Below are positions 6,656 to 6,657 of a DNA stretch of 6,657 nt, in pieces (position 1 is the stretch's first letter; each line of letters opens with the position of its first letter). Source of the DNA: UBA961 sp049317525 (GTDB taxonomy: Bacteria; Bacteroidota; Ignavibacteria; Kapaibacteriales; UBA961); the NCBI GenBank assembly GCA_049317525.1, contig JBMOIC010000051.1:1-6657 (forward strand), given 5' to 3'. The notes under the pieces are model-generated. The model saw nothing but the letters and a program-made list of their open reading frames with translations, was not told the DNA's origin and searched no databases. A program made the position numbers and the translations under genes.

Positions 6656-6657
6656 CA
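6649..6657 (+). repeat. Start of a third REP-like element C, cut by the window edge
   Basis: The last nine bases, GTAGGGGCA, repeat the head of element B (GTAGGGGCG) with one difference and in the same orientation, 46 bases further on. The hairpin itself would lie beyond the edge. The identity rests on a short match next to two better copies. Confidence 0.5.

Overview
The window is an AT-rich stretch of chromosome from a member of the Bacteroidota. Three things point there: a C-terminal type IX secretion (T9SS type A) sorting domain on the first protein, a Porin_O_P-type outer-membrane porin, and the general lack of purine-rich ribosome binding sites upstream of starts. The genus cannot be fixed from the sequence; an environmental Chitinophagales- or Sphingobacteriia-like organism is a guess.

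Layout. 1-2758 (+) is the 3' part of a very large secreted surface protein with a Kre9/Knh1-like module, five tandem Ig-like domains and a T9SS tail; its start and signal peptide lie outside the window. A strong intrinsic terminator follows (2777-2812). Immediately after it, 2828-3493 (+) encodes a YgjP-like (DUF45/M48-type) zinc metallopeptidase; the longer reading that begins at 2792 would start inside the terminator hairpin and is rejected. Convergent to it on the minus strand come a small lipoprotein of unknown function (4196-3525), a stand-alone bacterial PH-domain protein (4651-4271) and an outer-membrane porin of the OprO/OprP family (6122-4902). The lipoprotein and PH gene are 74 bases apart and may be one transcript; the porin lies 250 bases upstream of them and is probably a separate unit.

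The right end (6380-6657, minus) is the C-terminal part of a REP-associated tyrosine transposase (RAYT, Y1/HUH family). Embedded in its reading frame, without breaking it, are REP-like elements: each is a GTAG tetranucleotide followed directly by a GC-rich hairpin. Two are complete and face each other, and a third is cut by the window edge. They stand out sharply against the AT-rich background and are the most interesting part of the window.

The genes do not form an obvious pathway. The common theme is the cell envelope: a T9SS-exported adhesin-like protein, a lipoprotein and a porin, beside housekeeping-type genes (YgjP-like, PH domain) and a domesticated transposase with its repeats. I see no defence system, CRISPR array, tRNA or rRNA.
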